From assembly GCA_046705265.1 (NCBI GenBank), contig JBJKQL010000008.1, positions 5,795-69,794 of the forward strand: 64,000 nucleotides of DNA. The letters are read 5' to 3'. The notes below the pieces were generated by a model. The model saw nothing but the letters and a program-made list of their open reading frames with translations, was not told where the DNA came from and did not search any database. Positions 45,854 through 55,586 of this stretch are shown here, piece after piece. This stretch comes from JAJYTL01 sp046705265. GTDB lineage: Bacteria; Pseudomonadota; Alphaproteobacteria; Ferrovibrionales; Ferrovibrionaceae. The first letter of the stretch is position 1. Each line of letters starts with the position of its first letter. The position numbers were made by a program, and so were the translations under genes.

Positions 45854-46432
45854 GTGGTCCGGCTCACCAAGATCTACACCCGCGGCGGCGACGGCGGAGA
45901 GACCTCGCTTTCCGACGGCAGCCGGGTCGCCAAATCCGATCTTCGCATCGCCGCCTATGGCACGGTGGACGAAACCAATGCCACGGTCGGCATGGCCCGG
46001 CTTCACGTCACTGGAGAGGCCGATCAGATGCTGGCCCGCATCCAGAACGATCTCTTCGATCTTGGCGCCGACCTTTCGATGCCTCTCGATGCGCGGCGAA
46101 AAGCCGCACCGCTTCGCATTGTCGCGGCCCAGGTCGAGCGGCTCGAGGCCGAGATCGATCACATGAATGCCGCGCTCGTGCCGCTTGATTCCTTTGTCCT
46201 GCCGGGGGGTACGCCGGCCGCCGCAACATTGCATCTCGCACGTACCGTCGCTAGGCGGGCCGAACGCCTTCTCGTGCAGCTCACGGCCAGTACCGCGATC
46301 AATCCGGCGGCGCTTCTTTATCTCAACCGGCTTTCCGATCATTTTTTCGTCATGGCGCGCTGGCTGAACGACCGGGGGGCGCGCGATGTTCTCTGGATTC
46401 CCGGCGCCAATCGTGAGCCGAACGGCGGTTAA
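45854..46432 (+). CDS. pduO: Cob(I)alamin adenosyltransferase, PduO type
   Basis: 192 aa from GTG, 7 bp after the HIG1 gene. It transfers adenosyl from ATP to corrinoid, giving adenosylcobalamin. Signatures: the ATP loop TRGGDGGETSLSDG, LRIAAYGTVDETNATVG, and RTVARRAERLL with LYLNRLSDHFFVMARWLN. The product is the cofactor of the NrdJ reductase encoded later in the window. Confidence 0.94.
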   Translation: MVRLTKIYTRGGDGGETSLSDGSRVAKSDLRIAAYGTVDETNATVGMARLHVTGEADQMLARIQNDLFDLGADLSMPLDARRKAAPLRIVAAQVERLEAEIDHMNAALVPLDSFVLPGGTPAAATLHLARTVARRAERLLVQLTASTAINPAALLYLNRLSDHFFVMARWLNDRGARDVLWIPGANREPNGG

Positions 46433-46500
46433 CGAAGGGCCGCTGGAACAAACCAGGAAAATCTTCGCTTGTGTCGAATCATGCGATTGATTTCGATTCG

Positions 46501-46528
46501 TTGACGACGTGCGGCACTGATCTTATGG
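46501..46528 (+). promoter_or_regulatory. Candidate promoter of etfBA
   Basis: TTGACG at 46501-46506 and TTATGG at 46523-46528, spacer 16 bp, about 75 bp before the etfB start in a 169-bp intergenic region. Confidence 0.4.
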
Positions 46529-46601
46529 TGCGTCGCAGCACTAGGGGAATGACAACGGTATCAGACGTGAATTTGCCGCGATTGCGGAGGAGGTTGTTGC
46601 C

Positions 46602-47351
46602 GTGAAGGTCATGGTCGCCGTCAAGCGCGTCGTCGACTACAACGTTAAGATTCGGGTGAAGCCGGACAAGACCGGCGTCGACCTGGCCAACGTTAAGATG
46701 TCGATGAATCCGTTCGACGAAATTGGCGTCGAGGAAGCCATCCGGCTGAAGGAGACGGGCGTCGTGTCCGAGATCGTCGCCGTTTCGATCGGGCCGGCGG
46801 CGGCGCAGGAGACCCTCCGCACCGCACTCGCCATGGGCGCCGACCGTGGCATCCTGGTGAAGACCGATGCCGAGGTCCAGCCGCTCGGCGTCGCGAAGAT
46901 CTTGGCCGCGCTCGTCAAGGCCGAGGCGCCCGAGCTTATTGTTCTCGGCAAGCAGGCGATTGACGACGATTCCAATCAGACCGGGCAGATGGTGGCCGCG
47001 CTTCTCCGGTGGCCGCAAGGTACTTTCGCCTCGAAAGTCGCGATTGCCGATGGCACCGCGACTGTCACGCGTGAGGTCGACGGCGGCCTGATGACCATCG
47101 CCTTGAAGCTGCCGGCGGTGATCACCACCGATCTCCGGCTCAATCAGCCACGCTATGCCTCGCTGCCGAACATCATGAAGGCGCGCAAGAAGCCGATCGA
47201 GGAAAAAACGCCGGAAGATCTCGGCGTCGATATCACGCCGCGTCTTAAGGTGCTGAAGGTCGAGGAACCGCCGAAACGTCAAGGCGGTCGTAAGCTTAAG
47301 ACCGTGGCCGAGCTCGTCAACGCGCTGCGGAACGAGGCGGGAGTGATCTGA
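46602..47351 (+). CDS. etfB: Electron transfer flavoprotein, beta subunit
   Basis: 249 aa from GTG with GAGGAGG upstream. EtfB binds AMP and, with EtfA, passes electrons from acyl-CoA dehydrogenases to ETF-ubiquinone oxidoreductase. Family segments: [33 protein letters not shown] and the signature [22 protein letters not shown]. It is joined to etfA by a 1-base overlap. Confidence 0.96.
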   Translation: MKVMVAVKRVVDYNVKIRVKPDKTGVDLANVKMSMNPFDEIGVEEAIRLKETGVVSEIVAVSIGPAAAQETLRTALAMGADRGILVKTDAEVQPLGVAKILAALVKAEAPELIVLGKQAIDDDSNQTGQMVAALLRWPQGTFASKVAIADGTATVTREVDGGLMTIALKLPAVITTDLRLNQPRYASLPNIMKARKKPIEEKTPEDLGVDITPRLKVLKVEEPPKRQGGRKLKTVAELVNALRNEAGVI

Positions 47352-48292
47352 TGGTGTCGCTGGTCGTTGCTGAACACGAGAATGGCACGCTTAAGAGTGC
47401 GACGTTGAACACTGTCACCGCGGCGGCGGCGATCGATCCGGAAGTGCATGTGCTGGTGGCGGGCGCGGCCTGTGCCGCCGCCGCCGATGCCGCGGCCAAA
47501 GTCGCCGGCGTAGGGAAGGTGTTGCTCGCCGAGGATGACGCCTATGGCAACCAGTTGGCGGAGAACCTGGCGCCCCTGATTGCCGATCTCGTCCAGACGA
47601 AAGGCTACGGCGCCGTGCTTGCGGTTTCGGGCGCGAATGGTAAGAACGTGATGCCGCGGGTGGCGGCCTTGCTCGATGTCGCCCAGATCAGCGACGTGGT
47701 GAAGATCGAAACGCCGGACACCTTTGTCCGCCCGATTTATGCGGGTAATGCCATGGCAACCGTGCAATCCGTCGACAAGATCAAGGTGGCGACCGTGCGC
47801 GCGACCGGCTTCGCCGCTGCGAAGGCAGAAGGGGGCTCGGCGGAAACCGAACGTGTCTCAGCGGTTGAGATTTCCGATCGCTCGTCTTTTGTCGGCCAGG
47901 AATTGTCCAAATCCGATCGGCCCGAATTGACCGCGGCTCGCGTCGTTGTTTCCGGCGGTCGCGGCCTGCAGTCGGGCGAGAACTTCAAGATGCTGGAGCG
48001 TTTAGCCGACAAGCTTGGCGCCGCGGTCGGCGCGAGCCGTGCCGCGGTAGACGCCGGTTTCGTGCCGAACGATTATCAAGTCGGCCAGACCGGCAAGATC
48101 GTCGCGCCCGATCTCTACATCGCCATAGGCATTTCGGGCGCCATCCAGCATCTCGCGGGGATGAAGGATTCCAAGGTGATCGTCGCCATCAACAAGGACG
48201 AAGAGGCACCGATCTTCCAGATCGCCGATTACGGTCTGGTGGGGGACCTGTTTACGCTCGTTCCCGAGCTTGAAGCGGAACTGTCGAAGTAA
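47351..48292 (+). CDS. etfA: Electron transfer flavoprotein, alpha subunit
   Basis: 313 aa FAD-binding subunit. The C-terminal FAD domain is clear: [60 protein letters not shown] and [19 protein letters not shown]. Length is normal. It is followed 33 bp later by a 3-hydroxyacyl-CoA dehydrogenase gene, matching fatty-acid or butanoate oxidation. Confidence 0.96.
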   Translation: MVSLVVAEHENGTLKSATLNTVTAAAAIDPEVHVLVAGAACAAAADAAAKVAGVGKVLLAEDDAYGNQLAENLAPLIADLVQTKGYGAVLAVSGANGKNVMPRVAALLDVAQISDVVKIETPDTFVRPIYAGNAMATVQSVDKIKVATVRATGFAAAKAEGGSAETERVSAVEISDRSSFVGQELSKSDRPELTAARVVVSGGRGLQSGENFKMLERLADKLGAAVGASRAAVDAGFVPNDYQVGQTGKIVAPDLYIAIGISGAIQHLAGMKDSKVIVAINKDEEAPIFQIADYGLVGDLFTLVPELEAELSK

Positions 48293-48325
48293 GGCCAGGG
48301 GAATCGAACGGGGGGCTGATCGCAA

Positions 48326-49198
48326 ATGATTCAGAAAATCGGCGTGATCGGCGCCGGCCAGATGGGAAACGGAATCGCGCATGTATGCGCGTTGGCTGGC
48401 TATAGCGTTGTGCTGCAGGACGTCAATCGGGAGCAAATCGACAAGGCGCTCCAAACGATCTCCCACAACATGGACCGCCAGATCGGCCGTCATGCCATCG
48501 AGGCGGCGCAGAAGACCGCGGCGCTCGCGCGCATCCACGTGACCGAACGGATCGAGGACTTCGCCGATGTCGATCTCGTGATCGAGGCGGTGACCGAGGA
48601 CGAAGCCGTGAAGCGCAAGATTTACGTCGCGCTTTGTCCGCTTCTCAAGCCGGAAACGCTGATCGCGACTTCGAGTTCATCGATTTCGGTCACCCGTTTG
48701 GGTTCCGCCACGGACCGGCCGGAAAAATTCATGGGCATGCACTTCATGAACCCGGCGCCGGTCATGCAGCTCGTCGAGTTGATCCGTGGCATCGCCACCG
48801 ACGAGGCGACTTTCCGCGAAATCCGCGAACTCACCGTCAAGCTCGGCAAGACTCCCGCCAACGCCGAGGACTTTCCCGCCTTCATCGTCAACCGCATCCT
48901 GCTTCCGATGATCAACGAGGCGGTCTACACGCTTTACGAGGGCGTCGGTTCGGTGGAAGCGATCGACGTCGCCATGCGGCTCGGCGCCAATCATCCCATG
49001 GGGCCGCTGCAGCTCGCCGACTTCATTGGTCTCGATACCTGCCTCAACTTGATGCAGGCCCTTTATGAAGGTCTCGCCGACAGCAAGTATCGGCCCTGCC
49101 CGCTCTTGGTGAAATACGTCGAGGCTGGCTGGCTTGGCCGCAAGAGCCAACGCGGTTTCTACGATTACCGAAGCGAAGTTCCCGTTCCAACGCGCTGA
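48326..49198 (+). CDS. hbdA: 3-hydroxybutyryl-CoA dehydrogenase
   Basis: 290 aa, single-function dehydrogenase of short-chain 3-hydroxyacyl-CoA. The NAD-binding Rossmann motif is GVIGAGQMGNGIAHVCALAGY; the catalytic region shows MGMHFMNPAPVMQLVELI; the dimer domain shows DFPAFIVNRILLPMINEAV and ANHPMGPLQLADFIGLD. Together with EtfAB it supports beta-oxidation or polyhydroxybutyrate-related metabolism. Confidence 0.93.
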   Translation: MIQKIGVIGAGQMGNGIAHVCALAGYSVVLQDVNREQIDKALQTISHNMDRQIGRHAIEAAQKTAALARIHVTERIEDFADVDLVIEAVTEDEAVKRKIYVALCPLLKPETLIATSSSSISVTRLGSATDRPEKFMGMHFMNPAPVMQLVELIRGIATDEATFREIRELTVKLGKTPANAEDFPAFIVNRILLPMINEAVYTLYEGVGSVEAIDVAMRLGANHPMGPLQLADFIGLDTCLNLMQALYEGLADSKYRPCPLLVKYVEAGWLGRKSQRGFYDYRSEVPVPTR

Positions 49199-49348
49199 CC
49201 CCTCCGATGCGGTGATCGCCGATGCCTTTGGCAGGGTCTTCCGCCGCAGGCGATTCTGGTTTGTCCCGTCAAGACGGAGTAAAAGATGAGCGGCGCCGGG
49301 CCCGGAAGATAGGGCTCGGTCTTTGTTTGGGGTTTTTCGGAATCCGCG

Positions 49349-50869
49349 ATGGTTAAAACCAAGAAATCAGCCGCGCTTGGCCGTCCTGGCCGGGTGAAAC
49401 CGCCGGCCCGTTCAGCGGCGAAGTCCGGGGCGAACGGGAAATCCGCGGCCAAACCTGAAGCCAATCCGCTGTGGGGGGGGCGGTTTCAAGCTGGGCCTTC
49501 GGCGATCATGCAGGAGATCAATACCTCGATCGCCGTCGATCGGAGGCTCTACCAGCAGGACATCGCCGCCTCCAAGGCACATTGCGCGATGCTGGCTGCC
49601 ACCGGAATACTGAGCGCCGCCGATGGCAAGCGCATCGTCCGGGGCCTCGATCGGATCGCGGCCGAGATCGAGGCCGGCGATTTCGCCGTCGACCCGGCGC
49701 TCGAAGATATCCATATGCATATCGAGACCCGGCTCGGCGTCTTGATCGGGCCCGCGGCAAAGCGACTGCATACCGCGCGTTCCCGGAACGACCAGGTGGC
49801 AACGGATTTCCGCCTCTGGGTGAGGGCGGCGCTGGACCGGCTGGACGCTGGTCTTGTCGCGCTCATGCGCGCCCTTCTCGATCAGGCGGAACGGCACGTC
49901 GCGACAGTGATGCCAGGCTTCACCCATTTGCAACCGGCGCAGCCGGTGACGTTTGGGCACCATCTCATGGCCTATTTCGAGATGTTCAGCCGCGACCGCT
50001 CGCGGGCGGCGGATTGCCGGCGCCGGTTGAACGAATCGCCCTTGGGCGCCGCGGCGCTGGCCGGAACGTCGTTTCCCATCGATCGTGAGATGACCGCCCG
50101 TGCGCTTGGCTTCGCACGGCCAATGGCGAATTCGATCGATGCCGTCTCGGATCGCGATTTCGCGCTCGAATATCTTTCGCTGGCGACGATCGCCGCGGTG
50201 CATCTCTCGCGTCTTGCCGAGGAGTTGGTCATCTGGTCGTCGCCTGCCTACGGATTTGTGTGGCTCTCGGACGGGTTCACCACCGGCTCCTCGATCATGC
50301 CGCAGAAGCGGAATCCCGACGCGGCCGAGCTTGTGCGGGCCAAATCCGGTGCCATCGCCGGAGCCTTGCAGACGCTCATCATGGTGATGAAAGGCCTGCC
50401 GCTTGCCTATGGCAAGGACATGCAGGAAGACAAGGCGCCGACCTTTCGCGCCGCTGATGACCTCGATCTCTCGCTGGCCGCCATGGCCGGCATGGTTGCC
50501 GATCTTACGGCGGATGCCGGGGCGATGCGGGCGGCAACCGCATGCGGCCATATCACTGCCACGGATCTCGCCGATTGGCTGGTCAAGAGCCGCGGATTTT
50601 CCTTTCGTGACGCCCACCATGCGGTTGGCAGGTTGGTGCAGGCAGCGGAGAAGCGGGGCGTCGATCTTGCGGCGCTGTCCGAAACCGAGATCGAAGCCGT
50701 GATCCCAGGCGTTGGCCGCGCGGCGCGGCAGGTGCTTAACATCGAGCGCGCGCTCAACAGCCGCAAGAGCTTCGGCGGCACGGCGCCCTCGATGGTGCGT
50801 CGGGCCATTGCCCGTGCGCGTAAGGCGCTCGGTGCCCCAATCATGGCGCGAAGCCGGCAAGGCCGCTGA
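49349..50869 (+). CDS. argH: Argininosuccinate lyase with basic N-terminal extension
   Basis: 506 aa; last step of arginine synthesis. The superfamily signature [16 protein letters not shown] is present, and [16 protein letters not shown] marks the active site. The enzyme proper starts at about residue 40 (NPLWGGRF). The first 38 residues are Lys/Ala/Pro/Arg-rich; no ribosome site marks a later start, so the extension may be real or the start mis-set. lysA begins 2 bp after the stop. Confidence 0.95.
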   Translation: MVKTKKSAALGRPGRVKPPARSAAKSGANGKSAAKPEANPLWGGRFQAGPSAIMQEINTSIAVDRRLYQQDIAASKAHCAMLAATGILSAADGKRIVRGLDRIAAEIEAGDFAVDPALEDIHMHIETRLGVLIGPAAKRLHTARSRNDQVATDFRLWVRAALDRLDAGLVALMRALLDQAERHVATVMPGFTHLQPAQPVTFGHHLMAYFEMFSRDRSRAADCRRRLNESPLGAAALAGTSFPIDREMTARALGFARPMANSIDAVSDRDFALEYLSLATIAAVHLSRLAEELVIWSSPAYGFVWLSDGFTTGSSIMPQKRNPDAAELVRAKSGAIAGALQTLIMVMKGLPLAYGKDMQEDKAPTFRAADDLDLSLAAMAGMVADLTADAGAMRAATACGHITATDLADWLVKSRGFSFRDAHHAVGRLVQAAEKRGVDLAALSETEIEAVIPGVGRAARQVLNIERALNSRKSFGGTAPSMVRRAIARARKALGAPIMARSRQGR

Positions 50870-50871
50870 AC

Positions 50872-52149
50872 ATGGCCAGCCCTTTTCGCTATCGCTCAGG
50901 CGGGCTTCATGTGGAAGACGTGCCGGTTGGGCGCATCGCCGCCGAGGTCGGAACGCCGGTCTATTGCTACTCAGCGGCGGCCCTGCGCGAGCAATGGCGG
51001 CATTTCAGTGAAGCCTTCGCCGCCATGCCGGTCACGATCTGTTATTCACTGAAGGCGAATTCGAATCTTGCGGTGATAAAGATCTTTGCCGCTCTCGGCG
51101 CCGGCGCCGACGTGGTCTCGGAGGGCGAGCTTCGGCGCGCGCTCAAAGTCGGCATACCGCCATCCCGCATTGTATTTTCTGGCGTCGGTAAAACCCGTGC
51201 CGAGATGCGCCATGCGCTGGAGGTCGGAATTCTGCAGTTCAATGTTGAATCCGAGCCCGAGCTCGAGGCCTTGAACGCCGAGGCAGCGGCGCTCGGCGTC
51301 ACCGCACCGGTCGCGCTTCGCATCAATCCCGGGATCGATGCCAAGACCCACGACAAGATCGCGACCGGCAAGGCAGAGGCGAAATTTGGCATCCCCTGGG
51401 AGCGGGCCGAAACGGCCTATGCGCAGGCTGCGGCATTGCCTCATATTCGCCCGGTCGGGCTCGACATCCATATCGGCTCGCAGCTTATCGATCTCTCGCC
51501 CTTCGCGGCTGCCTTCGAGCGAATCGCCGCGCTGACGCGAAAGCTCCGCGCTGGCGGCTACGCTGTGCCGCGGCTCGATCTTGGCGGCGGCCTCGGCATT
51601 TCCTATCGCGATGAGACGGCGCCCAGCCTCAGGGCCTATGCCGAGATCGTGCAGCAGGCGACACACGATCTTGACTGCGACATTCTGCTCGAGCCGGGTC
51701 GGGCGCTCGTTGGCGCCGCCGGCATCCTGGTAAGCGAGGTTTTGTATGTCAAAGTTGGGACGGCGAAGACGTTTGTCATCGTCGACGCGGCGATGAACGA
51801 CTTGATTCGGCCAAGTTTTTACGACGCTTATCACGGAGTTATGCCGGTGTCCGAAGTCATCGGCACGCCGCCCCTGGCGAGGGTCGATTTTGTCGGTCCT
51901 GTATGCGAAACTGGAGATGTCTTGGCGAGCGAGCGTTCGACGCCGCCGCTTGCGGCCGGGGACTTGGTCGCCTTTCTTTCGGCGGGCGCTTATGGAGCGG
52001 TAATGGCCTCGACCTACAACACGCGACCTCTGGTGCCGGAAGTTCTGATCGACGGCGGGCGCTTTGCTGTGATCCGCAGGCGGCCGAGCTATGACGAACT
52101 TCTCGCCACCGAATCGCTGCCCGACTGGCTGGGCGACCCCGGAGGCTGA
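50872..52149 (+). CDS. lysA: Diaminopimelate decarboxylase
   Basis: 425 aa PLP enzyme making lysine from meso-diaminopimelate. PLP-lysine is in ICYSLKANSN; the phosphate-binding glycines are in LDLGGGLGISY and ILLEPGRALVG; the C-terminal catalytic CETGDVLA is present. The small lipoprotein gene (lptM) often found between argH and lysA is absent. The stop overlaps the following gene by one base. Confidence 0.96.
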   Translation: MASPFRYRSGGLHVEDVPVGRIAAEVGTPVYCYSAAALREQWRHFSEAFAAMPVTICYSLKANSNLAVIKIFAALGAGADVVSEGELRRALKVGIPPSRIVFSGVGKTRAEMRHALEVGILQFNVESEPELEALNAEAAALGVTAPVALRINPGIDAKTHDKIATGKAEAKFGIPWERAETAYAQAAALPHIRPVGLDIHIGSQLIDLSPFAAAFERIAALTRKLRAGGYAVPRLDLGGGLGISYRDETAPSLRAYAEIVQQATHDLDCDILLEPGRALVGAAGILVSEVLYVKVGTAKTFVIVDAAMNDLIRPSFYDAYHGVMPVSEVIGTPPLARVDFVGPVCETGDVLASERSTPPLAAGDLVAFLSAGAYGAVMASTYNTRPLVPEVLIDGGRFAVIRRRPSYDELLATESLPDWLGDPGG

Positions 52150-54536
52150 TGCGCGCCGACCGGCTCAAGTCCCCGGTCTCGCGGCGGCTTGTCGCGGCCC
52201 GGCTGGCCTTGGTTTGGGAGGCTCTCTGGCCGGCGATGTGGCCGGCGGTCGCGCTTTTCGGCATTTTCCTCCTGGCTACGCTCGGCGGCTTGTGGGGTCT
52301 GATGCCAGCCGGCCTTCACGTCGGCCTGTTGATTGCGCTTGGTGTCGCTCTTGTCGTCACGCTCCGCTTTGCACTGGCCGGCATGGCACTGCCCAGCATC
52401 GAAGCCGGATATCGTCGGCTCGAACGGGTAAACGGCCTAAGCCATCGGCCGCTCAGTGCCGGTGGCGACAAGCTGGCCGGCGAGAACTGGGACCAGGCAA
52501 GCCGCGCCCTGTGGCATGCCCATCAGGTGCGCCAGCGCAGACTGCCCGCCCGTCTCAAGATCGGTTGGCCGCGCGCCGGCCTGCTCGGCCGCGATCCTTA
52601 TGCGTTTCGGGTCGCCTTGTTGCTTGGCCTCGTGGTTGCCGCGGTGGCTTCGGCTGGACATCGGAGCGAGCGGTTGATCGCCGCATTTCATGTCGTCGGT
52701 GCGCCGCGGCCACCCGCCGTGGTCGATGCATGGATCACGCCGCCGGCTTTTGCCGGAGCGGCGCCGGTCTTTCTTGATGCCGCCGACCGGCGGCGCGCTC
52801 AGCCGATCGCGGTGCCGAGCGGCAGCCTCCTCACGGTTCGCGTCCACGGTGCCGACGGACGACCACGGCTCGTAGTCGACGGCCGCGCCCGCGCGCTCGA
52901 TCCGGTCGACCGCGATAATTGGGTGCTGAAGGCCGCCGTTACGACGGGCAATGATTTCGTCGTCACCGATGAAAGCGGCCCGCTCGCGCGCTGGCGCATG
53001 ACGTTGATCCCCGAGCTGCCGCCAAAGATCACTTTCGATGGAATGCCGGGGGTGACTCCGATGGGCGGGCTCCGCATCGCCTATCGGGCGAGCGATGCTT
53101 ACGGCGTTACTAAAGTAAGGGTGACCTTCCGCCGCCCGGGGGCGTCCCGCGTCGTGGTACGCGATCTGCAGTTCTCCGAAATTGGCGCCAAGAACGTCAA
53201 AAGTGTCGGATTCACCGATCTTACCGCTGATCCCTGGGCCGGCCTTTCCGTCCGCGCCCGGCTTACCGCGACGGATGTCGCCGGCGAGCATGGAAACAGC
53301 GCGCCGCTTGTCTTTACGTTGCCGGAGCGCCAGTTTCGCAATCCGGTCGCGCGGGCGATCATCGCGTTACGCCGCATGCTGGCGCGCGATTCCTCGCGGC
53401 GCTTCGTGGTGGCGCAAGGGCTTGCCGCCATTGCCGCCAAACCCAAAGCTTACCAGAATGATGTTGTGGTTTTTCTCAGCCTTAAGGTGGCTGAAGACGA
53501 GCTCGAGGACGACGGCTCCGTCGCAACGATAACCGATGTTCTGGCGCTGCTCTGGAGTACGGCGCTCCGAATCGAGGACGGCAACGTCTCGTTCGACCGC
53601 GAGGCGCTCCGCCAAGCCGAGAAACGGTTGATGGCGGCGATGACGAACAAGTCCCCGGCGGCGGAGATCGAGCGCCGCCTCCAGGCGTTGCAAGATGCGC
53701 TCGACCGCTTTCTCGCCGCCATGCGGCAGCGGGCGGCGATGGGCGACTTCAACCGTTCAGCCGCTTTGCCGCCTCACGCTCAAGCCGTGACGCCGCAGGT
53801 TTTGCAGGATCTCATGCGGCGCATCCGCGCGCTTACCGCAACCGGGGCGCAGGACGCGGCGCGACAGATGCTCGCCCGCCTCGAAGGCATGCTGGAGCGG
53901 CTGCAGACAGGCTTTGCGCCGCCACCACCCGTGCCGCCCGAAATCGGCCGGCTTTCCAACCTCATGGCGCGCGAGCGCCAGCTTCTTGACCGCAGCTTTC
54001 GGGCGTTTTCCAAACCATTGCCATCCAACGGTCGGCAAGCCTCGGCGTCGGGGGGTGATACGCCGCAAAGCTTGGCGCGGGAACAGGAAGCGATCGAGAA
54101 GGCGCTCGCGGCGCTGGAACGGCGGTTAAGGCGGGACGGCTTGCCGCCGTTATCCTCGCTCGAAGGCGCCGACAACGCGATGTTGGGGGCCACCACTTCC
54201 TTGAACGGCAGCGAGCGAGGTCAGGCGCTAACGGATGAGGGGCAGGCGTTAACGAGCCTTGGCCAAGGGCTGCAGGCGCTCCAGCGCGTGTTGATGGCGA
54301 AAGGCGGCCCCGGCAAGTCCGTGCCCGGCGTCACCACCGCGATGCCGACCGCCTCCGATCCTCTGGGCCGGCCGATGCCGAGCTTTTGGCAGAACGGCTC
54401 AGGGGTGAAGATTCCCAGTCACGGCAGGTTGCAGCGCTCGCATGTGATCCTGGAGGAGCTTTATCGCCGGCTCGACGATCCGGCGCTGCCGCCGGTGGAG
54501 CGTCAATACATCGAGCGGCTGCTGCACTTCTTCTAG
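52149..54536 (+). CDS. TIGR02302/DUF4175-family membrane protein
   Basis: 795 aa. Membrane helices lie near residues 28-50, 55-80 and about 150-170; a large, probably periplasmic region follows with beta-rich parts (WITPPAFAGAAPVFLD, GLRIAYRASDAYGVTKVRV). From about 400 the protein is helical and Gln/Ala/Arg-rich (APLPPHAQAVTPQVLQDLMRRI-like segments), ending QYIERLLHFF. This length and pattern, right after lysA, fit the alphaproteobacterial TIGR02302 family. Function unknown; an envelope role is inference. It is translationally coupled to lysA. Confidence 0.85.
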   Translation: MRADRLKSPVSRRLVAARLALVWEALWPAMWPAVALFGIFLLATLGGLWGLMPAGLHVGLLIALGVALVVTLRFALAGMALPSIEAGYRRLERVNGLSHRPLSAGGDKLAGENWDQASRALWHAHQVRQRRLPARLKIGWPRAGLLGRDPYAFRVALLLGLVVAAVASAGHRSERLIAAFHVVGAPRPPAVVDAWITPPAFAGAAPVFLDAADRRRAQPIAVPSGSLLTVRVHGADGRPRLVVDGRARALDPVDRDNWVLKAAVTTGNDFVVTDESGPLARWRMTLIPELPPKITFDGMPGVTPMGGLRIAYRASDAYGVTKVRVTFRRPGASRVVVRDLQFSEIGAKNVKSVGFTDLTADPWAGLSVRARLTATDVAGEHGNSAPLVFTLPERQFRNPVARAIIALRRMLARDSSRRFVVAQGLAAIAAKPKAYQNDVVVFLSLKVAEDELEDDGSVATITDVLALLWSTALRIEDGNVSFDREALRQAEKRLMAAMTNKSPAAEIERRLQALQDALDRFLAAMRQRAAMGDFNRSAALPPHAQAVTPQVLQDLMRRIRALTATGAQDAARQMLARLEGMLERLQTGFAPPPPVPPEIGRLSNLMARERQLLDRSFRAFSKPLPSNGRQASASGGDTPQSLAREQEAIEKALAALERRLRRDGLPPLSSLEGADNAMLGATTSLNGSERGQALTDEGQALTSLGQGLQALQRVLMAKGGPGKSVPGVTTAMPTASDPLGRPMPSFWQNGSGVKIPSHGRLQRSHVILEELYRRLDDPALPPVERQYIERLLHFF

Positions 54537-54596
54537 CTTGTCTGGTTTTAGCGTGTCTGGGGCGCGAGGCGTCAGGCGCGCGGTATTGGCGCGGCG

Positions 54597-54623
54597 CGTC
54601 TCGGGTCAAGCCGATCCGAGACG
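54597..54623. terminator. Hairpin between convergent TIGR02302 and cpdR genes
   Basis: CGTCTCGG at 54597-54604 is the exact inverse of CCGAGACG at 54616-54623, loop 11 bases. It lies in the 95-bp space between two convergent stops, so it may terminate both transcripts; no T-run follows. Confidence 0.4.
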
Positions 54624-54631
54624 ATCGTGCG

Positions 54632-55018
54632 TCATGTCGAGCGTGCTGCGGGCGGCGTGGCCAGAATGTGGGCCACAGTCTGGTTCAACTCGTCAAGCGA
54701 GAACGGCTTGCTCAGCACCTCATGAACCAGAAGATGCAGATTATGGGCCCGTGCCTTCTCGGCATCGAAGCCCGTCATCATCAGAATAGGGAGTTCGGGA
54801 TAATCCTTCGCCGCTTTGAGCGCGAGCGCGATGCCGTCCATCACCGGCATCGCGATGTCGGTGAGCAGGAGGTCGAAGGGCAAAGGTGCTGCGGCGAGAT
54901 GTTGCAGGGCATCGGCGCCGTTTCTTGCCTCGGTCACCTCGTGGCCGGCGTGATGAAGTGCACGGTTCACGAAGGCGCGTACCGATTCTTCGTCGTCAAC
55001 GAGCAGAATTCGCGCCAT
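54632..55018 (-). CDS. cpdR: CpdR-like single-domain response regulator
   Basis: 128 aa from ATG 55018; the longer open frame upstream lies in hpt and is rejected. It is a lone receiver domain: acidic pair VDDEES, phospho-acceptor in LLLTDIAMPVMDGI, and Thr/Lys switch residues in MMTGFDAEKA and VLSKPFSLDEL. The LLTDIxMPxMDGIxLA pattern and short C-terminus resemble Caulobacter CpdR, which controls ClpXP-dependent CtrA breakdown in the cell cycle. It follows hpt after 4 bp, an alphaproteobacterial arrangement. A generic CheY-like regulator is the alternative. Confidence 0.8.
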   Translation of the reverse strand: MARILLVDDEESVRAFVNRALHHAGHEVTEARNGADALQHLAAAPLPFDLLLTDIAMPVMDGIALALKAAKDYPELPILMMTGFDAEKARAHNLHLLVHEVLSKPFSLDELNQTVAHILATPPAARST

Positions 55019-55022
55019 GGTT

Positions 55023-55586
55023 TCAAAGACCTTCGATCGCGCCGATGAAGGGAAGCTCGCGCCAGTAATGCGCGTGGTCGAGACCATAGCCGACGACGAA
55101 CCGGTTGGGGCAGGCAAAGCCGACGTAGTCGGCCGTGACGGGCACCCTGCGCCGGCTCTCCTTGTCGAGAAGGACGCAGACCCGGACCTTGGCGTTGCGG
55201 CGAGCCAGAAGCTCCTTGGCGAAGCGGACTGTGCGTCCGGAATCGAGAATGTCGTCGAGCAGAAGCACTTCGCGTCCCTCGAGCCGGCTGGTCACGTCGT
55301 GGCCGACGCGGACCGCGCCGGGGTCCGTGCCGGCGCCATAGCTTGACAAGGTGAGGAAATCAATCTCGGGCCTGACCCCGGCATGATGCAGTGCGCGCAC
55401 GAGATCGGCCGCGAAGATGAAGCTTCCCTTGAGGATCGCGACGATCAGCATGTCATCGCCGAAATCGGCACCGATCTGGCGCGCGAGCGCGGTGACACGG
55501 TCGGCGATTTCGGCGGCACTGAAAATCATGGTGATTTTACGTGCCGTCTCGCCCCCTTCGTCTGTTTCAGGAGGTCGGTCCGCCAT
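55023..55586 (-). CDS. hpt: Hypoxanthine phosphoribosyltransferase
   Basis: 187 aa purine-salvage enzyme making IMP or GMP from hypoxanthine or guanine and PRPP. The PRPP loop VLLLDDILDSGRT and the flexible-loop SSYG segment are intact; FVVGYGLDHAHYWRELPFIG is the C-terminal signature. ATG 55586 overlaps the zinc-ribbon gene by 20 bp; an ATG at 55529 is possible. It is co-transcribed with cpdR. Confidence 0.93.
   Translation of the reverse strand: MADRPPETDEGGETARKITMIFSAAEIADRVTALARQIGADFGDDMLIVAILKGSFIFAADLVRALHHAGVRPEIDFLTLSSYGAGTDPGAVRVGHDVTSRLEGREVLLLDDILDSGRTVRFAKELLARRNAKVRVCVLLDKESRRRVPVTADYVGFACPNRFVVGYGLDHAHYWRELPFIGAIEGL

Noticed and set aside
49412..50860. 482-codon minus-strand frame opposite argH
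   Set aside because: Antisense artefact; argH has all signatures on the plus strand.
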